A stretch of DNA of 5,328 nucleotides from JAKORR01 sp964608495 (GTDB lineage: Bacteria > Armatimonadota > Zipacnadia > Zipacnadales > FEN-943): the NCBI GenBank assembly GCA_964608495.1, contig CAZSOQ010000308.1, positions 1-5,328 on the forward strand, given 5' to 3'. Positions 1-4,918 of this stretch are shown here, in pieces. The notes below the pieces were generated by a model. It saw only the letters and a program-made list of their open reading frames with translations. It did not search any database and was not told where the DNA came from. A program made the position numbers and the translations under genes. Positions within the stretch are counted from its first letter, which is position 1, and the number at the start of each line of letters is the position of its first letter.

Positions 1-113
1 CCGGCGGCAGACCCCGCCGTCCCGGCGGCAGACCGCGCCGTCCCGGCGGCAGACCGCGCCGTCCCGGCGGCAGACCCCGCCGTCCCGGCGGCAGACCCCG
101 CCGTCCCGGCGGC
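1..113. repeat. 21-bp tandem repeat, five full copies plus 8 bp, inside the hydantoinase-like gene
   Basis: Units start at 1, 22, 43, 64 and 85, with an 8-base partial copy at 106-113. Each unit begins CCGGCGGCAGACC and ends GCCGTC. The only variation is one C/G position, so copies 2 and 3 read GACCGCG where the others read GACCCCG. The period is exactly seven codons, so on the minus strand it encodes the heptapeptide GTA(G/R)SAA five times (residues 677-711 of the gene) without breaking the frame. The array may continue past the left edge. Near-identical copies suggest recent slippage or unequal exchange in a tolerant linker. Confidence 0.95.
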
Positions 114-2135
114 TTCGAGCTGCGCGTCCAGGGCCGCTCGGCCCAGCACCAGGAAGTCCAGCGGCACCGCCGAGGCCCTGTCCACCACCGTCTCGGCATC
201 CAGGTGCAGCAGCTCCTCGGCGCAGGCGGGGTAGACGTGGGCCAGATAGCACAGGGGAACCACCCGCCGCGGCCCGACCATCAACACCCGGTCGGCCGTG
301 AACCGCACGTGGCTGTCGCCGCCCAGCCCCGCGGTCTGGATCTCGGCCGCGGCCACGCTCGTCTGCCAGCCGCTGACCCTGGCGCCCTCCTCGCTGATCC
401 GCACCATCCCCTCCTCGACCGCCGCCGTGTCGGTGGTCGTGCCGCCCATGTCCATGATCAGGGCGTTAGTCTCGTCCGTGACCGCGCCGGACCGGCGACT
501 GAGGTAACGGGCACCGGCCACGCTGGCCGCCGGCCCCGACAGCACCGTCTCCACCGGCCGCTCCAGGGCCACCTCCCGGGAAATCAGCGACCCGTCGCCC
601 TTGACGATCATCAGCGGCGCCGTGATGCCGTGCCTGCGCAGCACCTCCCCCGCCGCGTCTATCAGCGAGCGGATCAGGGGCATCAGCCGCGCGTTCAGGA
701 TCGCGGTGTTGGCGCGGTTCACGAAGTTCAGCCGCGTAGACAGCTCGTGGCCGCAGACCACCGGCAGGTCGCACAGGTCGGCGATCACCTCGCGCACCGC
801 CAGTTCGTGCGCCGGATTCCGCACGCTGCCGTAGCCCGACACCGCGAAGGCCTCGATTCCGGCCCCGAGCAGCTCGCGCACCGCGCGGTCCGCCTTCGCC
901 CGGCTCAGGGGCCGGCGCTCCGTGCCGCCTATGTCCATTCTGGCCGATAGCACCCGCTGGGGCTGCCAGCGAATCTGCGGCGCCGGCCGTCCGTCCACCG
1001 TCATCAGCACCGCGCCGATCAGCCCGCCCTTGCCCTCCGCGATGGCATTGGTCGCCAGCGTCGTGGACAGGGCCACCATCCTGATCCGCGCGGGGTCCCC
1101 GACCGCCAGCCGCTCCAGCGCCTCCTCGATCCCCACCAGCAGGTCGTAGTGCGTCGTCTGGGCCTTGGCCTTGGCCATGACCTCGCCGGTGCCCAGGTCC
1201 ACCAGCACGCAGTCGGTGAAGGTGCCGCCCGAGTCCAGGCCCAGGCCGAGCGTGCCGGGCACGAAGCCCGCCCCTTCGGCGGCCGTCGCCCCGGTCCCGG
1301 CCTCGCTCGAATCCCTCGTCACGCCCACGGAGGGATCGCCGACGTCCCCGCCGCCTCGCTGCAGGGCGCCCAGCACCTGCTCGTCACCCGTCGCCACCGA
1401 CCGCTCGCCGGGCTGCAGCACCAGGATGTCCGGGCGGTCCCAGTCGCCGTCCAGCAGCGCCTCCAGCAGCTCCATGTGGCCCTCCAGCACCTCGAAGACC
1501 CAGCCGAACTCCGCGGCCATGTCCCGCGCGTAGGCCGCATAGGTCTCGCGGTCGCCCAGGCCGGTGTCAAGGAAGGCCGCCCGCGTGTAGTTGCGCCGCC
1601 AGCTATCGTAGAACTCCACGATCGCCCGCGCGTTGTCCTCACCGTACTTGGCCGCCCACTCGCGGTAGCGCGGGGCGTCCTCGAGGGCGGTACGGGCCCG
1701 CCGGGCCGTGTCCTCCTCCGACGCCGCGCCTTCGCCGCGCGGCTGCCCGGCCGGCGCGCCGCCGCGGGGCGCCATCTTCTTCTCGTACCACCCCGCCGTG
1801 ATGTAGAAGGTCCCGGGATGCCGGCTGAACTGCCGGCGGTACTCCTCGGACGAGCCCAGGAACAGTGTCAGGCAGTCGTGGACGCGGGGGATCACCACCG
1901 GCACGTCCCGGGCCACCAAGCCCGTGGTGCCGCGCCCGCACAGGCCGTACAGCAGCACCACGGCGTCATAACCCTCGGCCGCGTCTATCGCCTCCTGCGC
2001 GGTGGCGCGCAGCTCCCGCGGGCGCTCGTGCAGGCCCGCGTCCAGAACGGTCGCATCTATCTCGTGCGGCGATCGCGACGCCAGAGCCCGTAGCTCGGGC
2101 TCGAAGACGCCGCAGGCCAATACCTTCAGTCTCAT
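1..2135 (-). CDS. DUF1638 / hydantoinase A-oxoprolinase fusion protein, 3' end outside window
   Basis: An uninterrupted frame of at least 711 codons starts at ATG 2135 (MRLKVLACGVFEPEL) and runs off the left edge. Residues 1 to about 265 resemble DUF1638. Visible landmarks are Cys8, LLYGLCGRGTTG (Cys66), IPRVHDCLTLFLGS (Cys88) and PGTFYITAGW. A low-complexity linker (about 265-296) leads into a hydantoinase A/5-oxoprolinase ATPase of the actin-like ASKHA fold. Its phosphate-binding DSGGTFTD is at 301-308, followed by TNAIAEGKGG, VLSGPAASVAGA, a second phosphate motif DMGGTTTD near 562-569 and GLGGDS at 603-608. This family drives ATP-dependent opening or carboxylation chemistry on hydantoins, oxoproline and related compounds; the substrate here cannot be read. 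From memory, DUF1638 genes often neighbour corrinoid methyltransferase genes, so a link to corrinoid activation is possible but only inferred. The end carries a heptapeptide repeat. No strong Shine-Dalgarno sequence was seen; a GGAG lies 12 nt upstream of the start. Confidence 0.88.
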   Translation of the reverse strand, partial: MRLKVLACGVFEPELRALASRSPHEIDATVLDAGLHERPRELRATAQEAIDAAEGYDAVVLLYGLCGRGTTGLVARDVPVVIPRVHDCLTLFLGSSEEYRRQFSRHPGTFYITAGWYEKKMAPRGGAPAGQPRGEGAASEEDTARRARTALEDAPRYREWAAKYGEDNARAIVEFYDSWRRNYTRAAFLDTGLGDRETYAAYARDMAAEFGWVFEVLEGHMELLEALLDGDWDRPDILVLQPGERSVATGDEQVLGALQRGGGDVGDPSVGVTRDSSEAGTGATAAEGAGFVPGTLGLGLDSGGTFTDCVLVDLGTGEVMAKAKAQTTHYDLLVGIEEALERLAVGDPARIRMVALSTTLATNAIAEGKGGLIGAVLMTVDGRPAPQIRWQPQRVLSARMDIGGTERRPLSRAKADRAVRELLGAGIEAFAVSGYGSVRNPAHELAVREVIADLCDLPVVCGHELSTRLNFVNRANTAILNARLMPLIRSLIDAAGEVLRRHGITAPLMIVKGDGSLISREVALERPVETVLSGPAASVAGARYLSRRSGAVTDETNALIMDMGGTTTDTAAVEEGMVRISEEGARVSGWQTSVAAAEIQTAGLGGDSHVRFTADRVLMVGPRRVVPLCYLAHVYPACAEELLHLDAETVVDRASAVPLDFLVLGRAALDAQLEAAGTAGSAAGTAGSAAGTARSAAGTARSAAGTAGSAA

Positions 2136-2344
2136 TGGTCCGTCATGCTCCAGCTTGTGGGCTGCGCGGCGCTCGCGCGAGCCCCGGGCCCCCCGGCGAG
2201 CGTCTCTTCCGGCTGCTTGGGTGCTGCGAGAAGTTACCAGCCCTCCGCGGGTGGGTCAAGCCTGTTCCCTACCGCGGCCCCTGGCGGCCCGGTGCCCTTT
2301 GCGTTACCATGTTGCATATACGACCCAAGGGGGAGAAGAGCGCC
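2136..2344. promoter_or_regulatory. Divergent intergenic region with a 12-bp palindrome
   Basis: These 209 bp separate the start codons of two divergent genes, so they must hold both upstream regions. A perfect palindrome, GCTCGCGCGAGC, sits at 2171-2182 near the minus-strand gene and could be an operator, although GC-rich palindromes also arise by chance in such DNA. The AT-richer stretch around 2305-2322 (TTACCATGTTGCATATACG) is the likeliest place for a reductase promoter, with TATACG at 2317-2322 as a weak -10. No convincing -35 is found at 17 bp. Confidence 0.35.
2329..2335 (+). promoter_or_regulatory. Ribosome binding site of the aldo/keto reductase
   Basis: AAGGGGGAG ends 9 nt before ATG 2345, a strong Shine-Dalgarno sequence at a usable distance. 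It fixes the start, because the same frame stays open for 480 bases upstream without another credible site. Confidence 0.8.
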
Positions 2345-3289
2345 ATGGAGCGACGTGACTTCGTCAGACTCGGGGTCTCGGCCCTGGCGGGCGGGATCCT
2401 CGCCGGCCACGTCGGGGCCGACGCGGTTCCCGTGTCACCTCTGTCCACCCGTCCGCTGGGGCGCACCGGCCAGGACAGCTCGGTCGTCGCTCTCGGCGGC
2501 ATCGTCGTCCGGGACGAGAGCCAGGAACACGCCAACCGCATCGTGGACCAGGCCCTGCGGCAGGGCGTCAACCACGTGGACGTCGCGCCCAGCTATGGCG
2601 ACGCGGAACTCAAGCTCGGCGAGGCCCTACGCGGCCGGCGCGACCGCGTGTTCCTCGCGTGCAAGACCGCCCAGCGCACCCGCGCCGGTGCCGAGCGCGA
2701 GATGCAGGCCTCCTTCGAGCGTCTGCAGACCGACCACTTCGACCTGTACCAGTTCCACGGCCTGGACAAGCGCGAGGACCTGGAGACGGTCCTGGGTCCC
2801 GACGGCGCCCTGCAGGCCGTCCTCGCCGCCCGCGAGAAGGGCCTGGTGCGGCACATCGGCATGACCGGCCATAACCCGGACAACTTCCTCGAAGCCCTCC
2901 GGCGCTTCCCTCTCGACACCTGCATGTTCCCGATCAACTTCGCCATCCAACTCCACAGCGACTACGGCAAGCGGCTGATGGACGAGCTGGTGGCCCGCGA
3001 GATCGGCATCATCGCCATCAAGCCCATCGCCGCCGAGGGCTGGGCCGAGGGCGAGCACCGCCGCTGGCACAAGTGCTGGTACCGGCCCCTGGACGACCCG
3101 CGGCAGATCGAGCTGGCCGTGCGGTGGGTGCTGTCCCTTCCGGTCACGACCATCGTGCCGTCGGGCCATCCGCAGCTCTTCCGCCGGGCCCTGGCGGCCG
3201 CGCGCCGAGCCGAACCCCTGAGGCCCGAGGAACTGGCCGATCTCAACGCCCTCGCGCAGGGCCTGACACCCGTGTTCGGCACGGCCTGA
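2345..3289 (+). CDS. Aldo/keto reductase with twin-arginine-type leader
   Basis: A 314-residue NAD(P)H-dependent aldo/keto reductase of the TIM-barrel family that interconverts carbonyls and alcohols; the substrate is unknown. The start at 2345 follows a strong ribosome binding site and gives MERRDFVRLGVSALAGGILAG. This is an RR-x-F twin-arginine-like motif plus a hydrophobic stretch, with possible cleavage near the VGADA sequence at residues 23-27, so export in folded form is likely. The barrel begins around residue 35 (STRPLGRTG). The full catalytic tetrad is visible: Asp79 (NHVDVAPSYG), Tyr84, Lys107 (LACKT) and His138 (YQFHGL). The cofactor-phosphate region is represented by VPSGHPQLFRRAL starting near 271. 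There is no C-terminal cysteine cluster, so a ferredoxin-like extension is absent. Similar secreted reductases with RR-x-F leaders are common in Planctomycetota and Armatimonadota. The gene is divergent from the hydantoinase fusion; a shared pathway is possible but unproven. Confidence 0.93.
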   Translation: MERRDFVRLGVSALAGGILAGHVGADAVPVSPLSTRPLGRTGQDSSVVALGGIVVRDESQEHANRIVDQALRQGVNHVDVAPSYGDAELKLGEALRGRRDRVFLACKTAQRTRAGAEREMQASFERLQTDHFDLYQFHGLDKREDLETVLGPDGALQAVLAAREKGLVRHIGMTGHNPDNFLEALRRFPLDTCMFPINFAIQLHSDYGKRLMDELVAREIGIIAIKPIAAEGWAEGEHRRWHKCWYRPLDDPRQIELAVRWVLSLPVTTIVPSGHPQLFRRALAAARRAEPLRPEELADLNALAQGLTPVFGTA

Positions 3290-3299
3290 CGCAGTGCGC

Positions 3300-3323
3300 G
3301 GCCGGCCTCCTGCATCACCGGCC
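3300..3323 (+). terminator. Possible hairpin terminator after the reductase
   Basis: Eleven bases after the reductase stop, GGCCGG (3300-3305) and CCGGCC (3318-3323) can form a 6-bp stem with a 12-nt loop, extended below by GCGC/GCGC across a bulge. There is no T-tract, so this is a weak candidate. Confidence 0.35.
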
Positions 3324-3479
3324 TGGCGCGCGGGACGGGCAGTGCACGGAGCGCGCCCAACCTTCCCTTGTCGGCCCTCGACCCAGGGTTTCCACAAACA
3401 CCCCGAAGGCTTTGCGGGCAGTTTGGTGCGGCACCTTGTGCCCGCGCCACCCGCGCCGCCGCACGACCATCCCTGGAGC

Positions 3480-3508
3480 TTGGCTTCCGCCGGGCGCGCG
3501 AGTATAAT
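3480..3508 (+). promoter_or_regulatory. Candidate sigma-70-type promoter of parA
   Basis: A perfect consensus -10 box TATAAT at 3503-3508 lies exactly 17 bp downstream of TTGGCT at 3480-3485, which matches TTGACA at four of six positions. This is the best promoter-like sequence in the window and points toward parA. Transcription would start near 3515, leaving a leader of about 125 nt. The -10 box lies entirely within a 13-bp palindrome, so a protein bound there would block RNA polymerase. Confidence 0.65.
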
Positions 3509-3548
3509 ACTCACGCCGATTTGCACGAGTATAGTAACCGCAGTACTC
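3500..3548. promoter_or_regulatory. Operator-like cluster of GAGTA/TACTC sites at the parA promoter
   Basis: The first site is a perfect palindrome, GAGTATAATACTC (3500-3512), with 5-bp arms GAGTA and TACTC around TAA. A second half-site GAGTA lies at 3527-3531 and a third, TACTC, at 3544-3548. Taken as 13-mers, the sites start at 3500, 3527 and 3536, which are offsets of 27 and 9 bp. A further TACTC occurs at 3653-3657, just inside parA. The same half-sites recur densely in the gene at 4919 onward. I infer autoregulation by the partner DNA-binding protein, because a ParA without a helix-turn-helix domain is unlikely to bind specific operators itself. Confidence 0.6.
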
Positions 3549-3632
3549 ATACCCGCGGGGGCCATGCCTGCGGCCCGGTCGGCCGACCTGTCTTCCCGGC
3601 CCACCCGCCGCGCCCGGATCGGCCCCGCAGAT

Positions 3633-3636
3633 GGAG
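3633..3636 (+). promoter_or_regulatory. Ribosome binding site that decides the parA start
   Basis: GGAG ends 6 nt before ATG 3643, good Shine-Dalgarno spacing. The alternative in-frame ATG at 3631 overlaps this GGAG and has no comparable site upstream. Starting at 3643 also gives MTHVLTVANQKGG, the usual ParA opening. Confidence 0.75.
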
Positions 3637-3642
3637 CAGCCG

Positions 3643-4443
3643 ATGACCCACGTACTCACCGTCGCGAATCAGAAGGGCGGCACCGGCAAGACCACCACCA
3701 CCGTCAACCTCTCCGTCTGCCTGGCCGAAGCCGGACTGCGCGTCCTCGTCGTTGACTCCGACCCCCAGGCCAACACCACCCTCTGCCTCGGCTTGGACTA
3801 CCTCAGCCTCGAGCTGTCGCTGTACGACGTGCTCATCGAGGACGTCCCGCTCGCCGAGGTCCTCTCCCCCACTCCCCACGGCGTGACCCTCGCGCCCGCG
3901 ACCCTCACCCTGGCCACGGCCGAGATGCTGCTCTTCGCGGTCATGAGCCGCGAGCACGTCCTGGCGGAGGCGCTGGGGAGGCTGCGGGCCGAGGCGGGCG
4001 ACAGCTATGACCTGATCGTCGTGGATTCGCCGCCGAGCCTGGGCCTGCTGGCCATCAACGGCATGGTCGCGGCCGACTGGCTCCTGGCGCCCGTGCCCAC
4101 GGAGGCCCTCGCGCTGGAGGGCGTGGGCCAGCTCCTGCAGTCCGTCGAGGTGGTACAGCGCAAGCTCAACCCGAGCCTGCAGGTGCTGGGGCTGCTCGCG
4201 ACGCGCTTCGATCCGCGCGAGCGGCTGGCCCACGAGGCCCTGGAGCGCCTGCGCAACGACTACAGGCAGCCGGTCTTCCAGACGGTCATTCGCAAGAACG
4301 TGCGGCTGGCGGAAGCGCCGGCCTTCGGGCTACCGATCACGGCCTACGCGCCCGATTCGCGGGGCGCGGAGGACTACCGCGCGCTGGCGCGGGAGGTGGC
4401 GGGGAAGCTGGGGCTGCCCTACCGCGACCCAGGCCGGCTCTGA
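3643..4443 (+). CDS. parA: ParA/Soj-family partition ATPase
   Basis: A 266-residue cytoplasmic P-loop ATPase of the ParA/Soj group. In this family ATP-bound dimers coat DNA and are released by a ParB-type partner, which moves or separates the cargo. The deviant Walker A box KGGTGKTT is at residues 11-18 with signature Lys11 and Lys16. The switch motif VVDSDPQANTT spans 36-46, and Walker B LIVVDSPPS starts near 124. The C-terminal family motif (VIRKNVRLAEAP, then GLPITAY and DYRALAREV) is complete. The length matches short, chromosomal-type ParA proteins, and no N-terminal helix-turn-helix is present. Its promoter carries a palindrome shared with the array in the next gene, and that gene, 475 bp downstream on the same strand, is a candidate partner. 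Related ATPases position carboxysomes, chemosensory arrays or plasmids, so chromosome segregation specifically is not proven. Confidence 0.95.
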   Translation: MTHVLTVANQKGGTGKTTTTVNLSVCLAEAGLRVLVVDSDPQANTTLCLGLDYLSLELSLYDVLIEDVPLAEVLSPTPHGVTLAPATLTLATAEMLLFAVMSREHVLAEALGRLRAEAGDSYDLIVVDSPPSLGLLAINGMVAADWLLAPVPTEALALEGVGQLLQSVEVVQRKLNPSLQVLGLLATRFDPRERLAHEALERLRNDYRQPVFQTVIRKNVRLAEAPAFGLPITAYAPDSRGAEDYRALAREVAGKLGLPYRDPGRL

Positions 4444-4524
4444 TGCCGGCGCTTCCGTGGCGGGGCCCGCACCGCCCTTGTCAGTCTTTGACGGACGCGC
4501 CGCATCAGGAAAGCGATGCCCTTT

Positions 4525-4582
4525 GTAGCCGCAGCCTTTAGCCTGCGGGGGTGGAGGGTGCTCGTCCGCACAGGCCGGTGTC
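4525..4582 (+). repeat. REP-like 58-bp repeat, copy A
   Basis: This copy begins GTAGCCGCAGCCTTTAGCC and ends AGGCCGGTGTC. It matches copy B (4729-4786) at 51 of 58 positions without gaps. Its head is an inverted repeat, CCGCAGCCT-tt-AGCCTGCGG (4529-4548), with one mismatch in the 9-bp arms. Such short dispersed palindromic units resemble REP sequences mobilised by RAYT-type transposases; no transposase gene is in the window. Confidence 0.8.
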
Positions 4583-4645
4583 TTGCTTGCCGTGCCAGGG
4601 TCGCGCGGGGGTGGTCCGGCTGTAGTGATCACCACACCGCCACCA

Positions 4646-4669
4646 CCGCGGGCTAAAGCCCGCGCCTAC
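4646..4669 (-). repeat. Related REP-like palindrome in opposite orientation
   Basis: CGCGGGCT (4647-4654) and AGCCCGCG (4657-4664) form a perfect 8-bp inverted repeat around AA, followed by CCTAC. Read on the minus strand it is GTAGGCGCGGGCTTTAGCCC, the same layout as the heads of copies A and B (GTAG, GC-rich arm, GGCTTTAGCC core) with different arm bases. It sits between the two direct copies, giving a head-to-head arrangement. Confidence 0.7.
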
Positions 4670-4728
4670 GATCGTCGGACGTCTCGATGCCGGCCAAGGT
4701 CCGCTCAATGCGGGGCCGCTGGCCGGTA

Positions 4729-4786
4729 GTAGCCGCAGGCTTTAGCCTGCGGAGGTGGACGGTGCTGGTCCGCCTAGGCCGGGGTC
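4729..4786 (+). repeat. REP-like 58-bp repeat, copy B
   Basis: This copy begins GTAGCCGCAGGCTTTAGCC, 204 bp after copy A and in the same orientation, with 51 of 58 positions identical. Its head is a perfect inverted repeat, CCGCAGGCT-tt-AGCCTGCGG (4733-4752). Conservation extends well past the palindrome (GGTGGA, GGTGCT, GTCCGC, AGGCCGG), so the repeated unit is larger than the hairpin. Confidence 0.8.
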
Positions 4787-4797
4787 CTCCCCGGCCT
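4776..4797. other. Strong 9-bp hairpin with 4-nt loop
   Basis: AGGCCGGGG (4776-4784) and CCCCGGCCT (4789-4797) pair perfectly around TCCT. The left arm overlaps the end of repeat copy B and the right arm runs into a decayed repeat fragment. It could be a second stem of a REP-type cloverleaf element or a transcription barrier. No T-tract follows. Confidence 0.7.
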
Positions 4798-4823
4798 GCG
4801 GAGGTAGCACCGCGCTGGTCTCG
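4795..4823 (+). repeat. Decayed fragment of the 58-bp repeat
   Basis: CCTGCGGAGGT (4795-4805) repeats 11 bases of copy B exactly, and GCTGGTC follows a few bases later as in copy B; the part between differs. This suggests a third, truncated or diverged unit. The match is short, so chance in GC-rich DNA is not excluded. Confidence 0.4.
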
Positions 4824-4855
4824 GTTCGGCGGCCGTGGTACGCCTGCGGCACGAC

Positions 4856-4875
4856 GGAGAGGCTCTTCCCTCTCC
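4856..4875. other. 7-bp hairpin upstream of the ParB-like gene
   Basis: GGAGAGG (4856-4862) and CCTCTCC (4869-4875) pair around CTCTTC, 30 nt before the ribosome binding site of the next gene. It is followed by CCTAT, not a T-tract. It might be a leader structure or remnant terminator; the function is unknown. Confidence 0.5.
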
Positions 4876-4905
4876 CCTATCGAGCAGGTTACGCAGCACA
4901 ACCCT

Positions 4906-4909
4906 GGAG
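4906..4909 (+). promoter_or_regulatory. Ribosome binding site of the ParB-like gene
   Basis: GGAG within CTGGAGTGAG ends 9 nt before ATG 4919 and supports this start over other frames in the same stretch. Confidence 0.6.
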
Positions 4910-4918
4910 TGAGCACCG

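Larger units (their letters stand above)
3290..3642. other. Intergenic region upstream of parA
   Basis: This gap holds the weak hairpin just after the reductase, about 150 bp in which I see nothing specific, and then an unusually AT-rich island at 3500-3552. The island carries the candidate parA promoter and GAGTA/TACTC half-sites. The leader from the island to the ribosome binding site is GC-rich and shows no clear riboswitch or open reading frame. Confidence 0.7.
4444..4918. other. Repeat-filled spacer between parA and the next gene
   Basis: This spacer is unusually long for a parA-parB pair. It contains two copies of a 58-bp repeat, one related inverted palindrome, one decayed fragment and two additional hairpins, annotated separately. 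Soon after the parA stop, GGCGG (4459-4463) and CCGCC (4472-4476) can form a short stem followed by a slightly T-richer stretch, a weak terminator candidate. I see no convincing promoter and no GAGTA/TACTC site here. Short open frames crossing it lack ribosome binding sites and recognisable content. Confidence 0.75.

Noticed and set aside
204..2093. Long plus-strand open frames opposite the hydantoinase-like gene
   Set aside because: They are shadow frames in GC-rich DNA with His/Arg/Pro-rich, unrecognisable products. The minus-strand frame carries clear family motifs throughout.
1865..2344. An upstream extension of the reductase frame by 160 codons
   Set aside because: It would overlap the start of the divergent gene and encode an Arg/Pro-rich sequence. 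The strong ribosome binding site and twin-arginine leader place the start at 2345.
2627..3604. A 325-codon minus-strand open frame opposite the reductase
   Set aside because: The plus strand encodes a complete aldo/keto reductase with all catalytic residues. The antisense product has no recognisable domain.
3631..3642. ATG at 3631 as the parA start
   Set aside because: The GGAG overlapping it serves the ATG at 3643, and ParA proteins normally begin a few residues before the VANQKGG strand.
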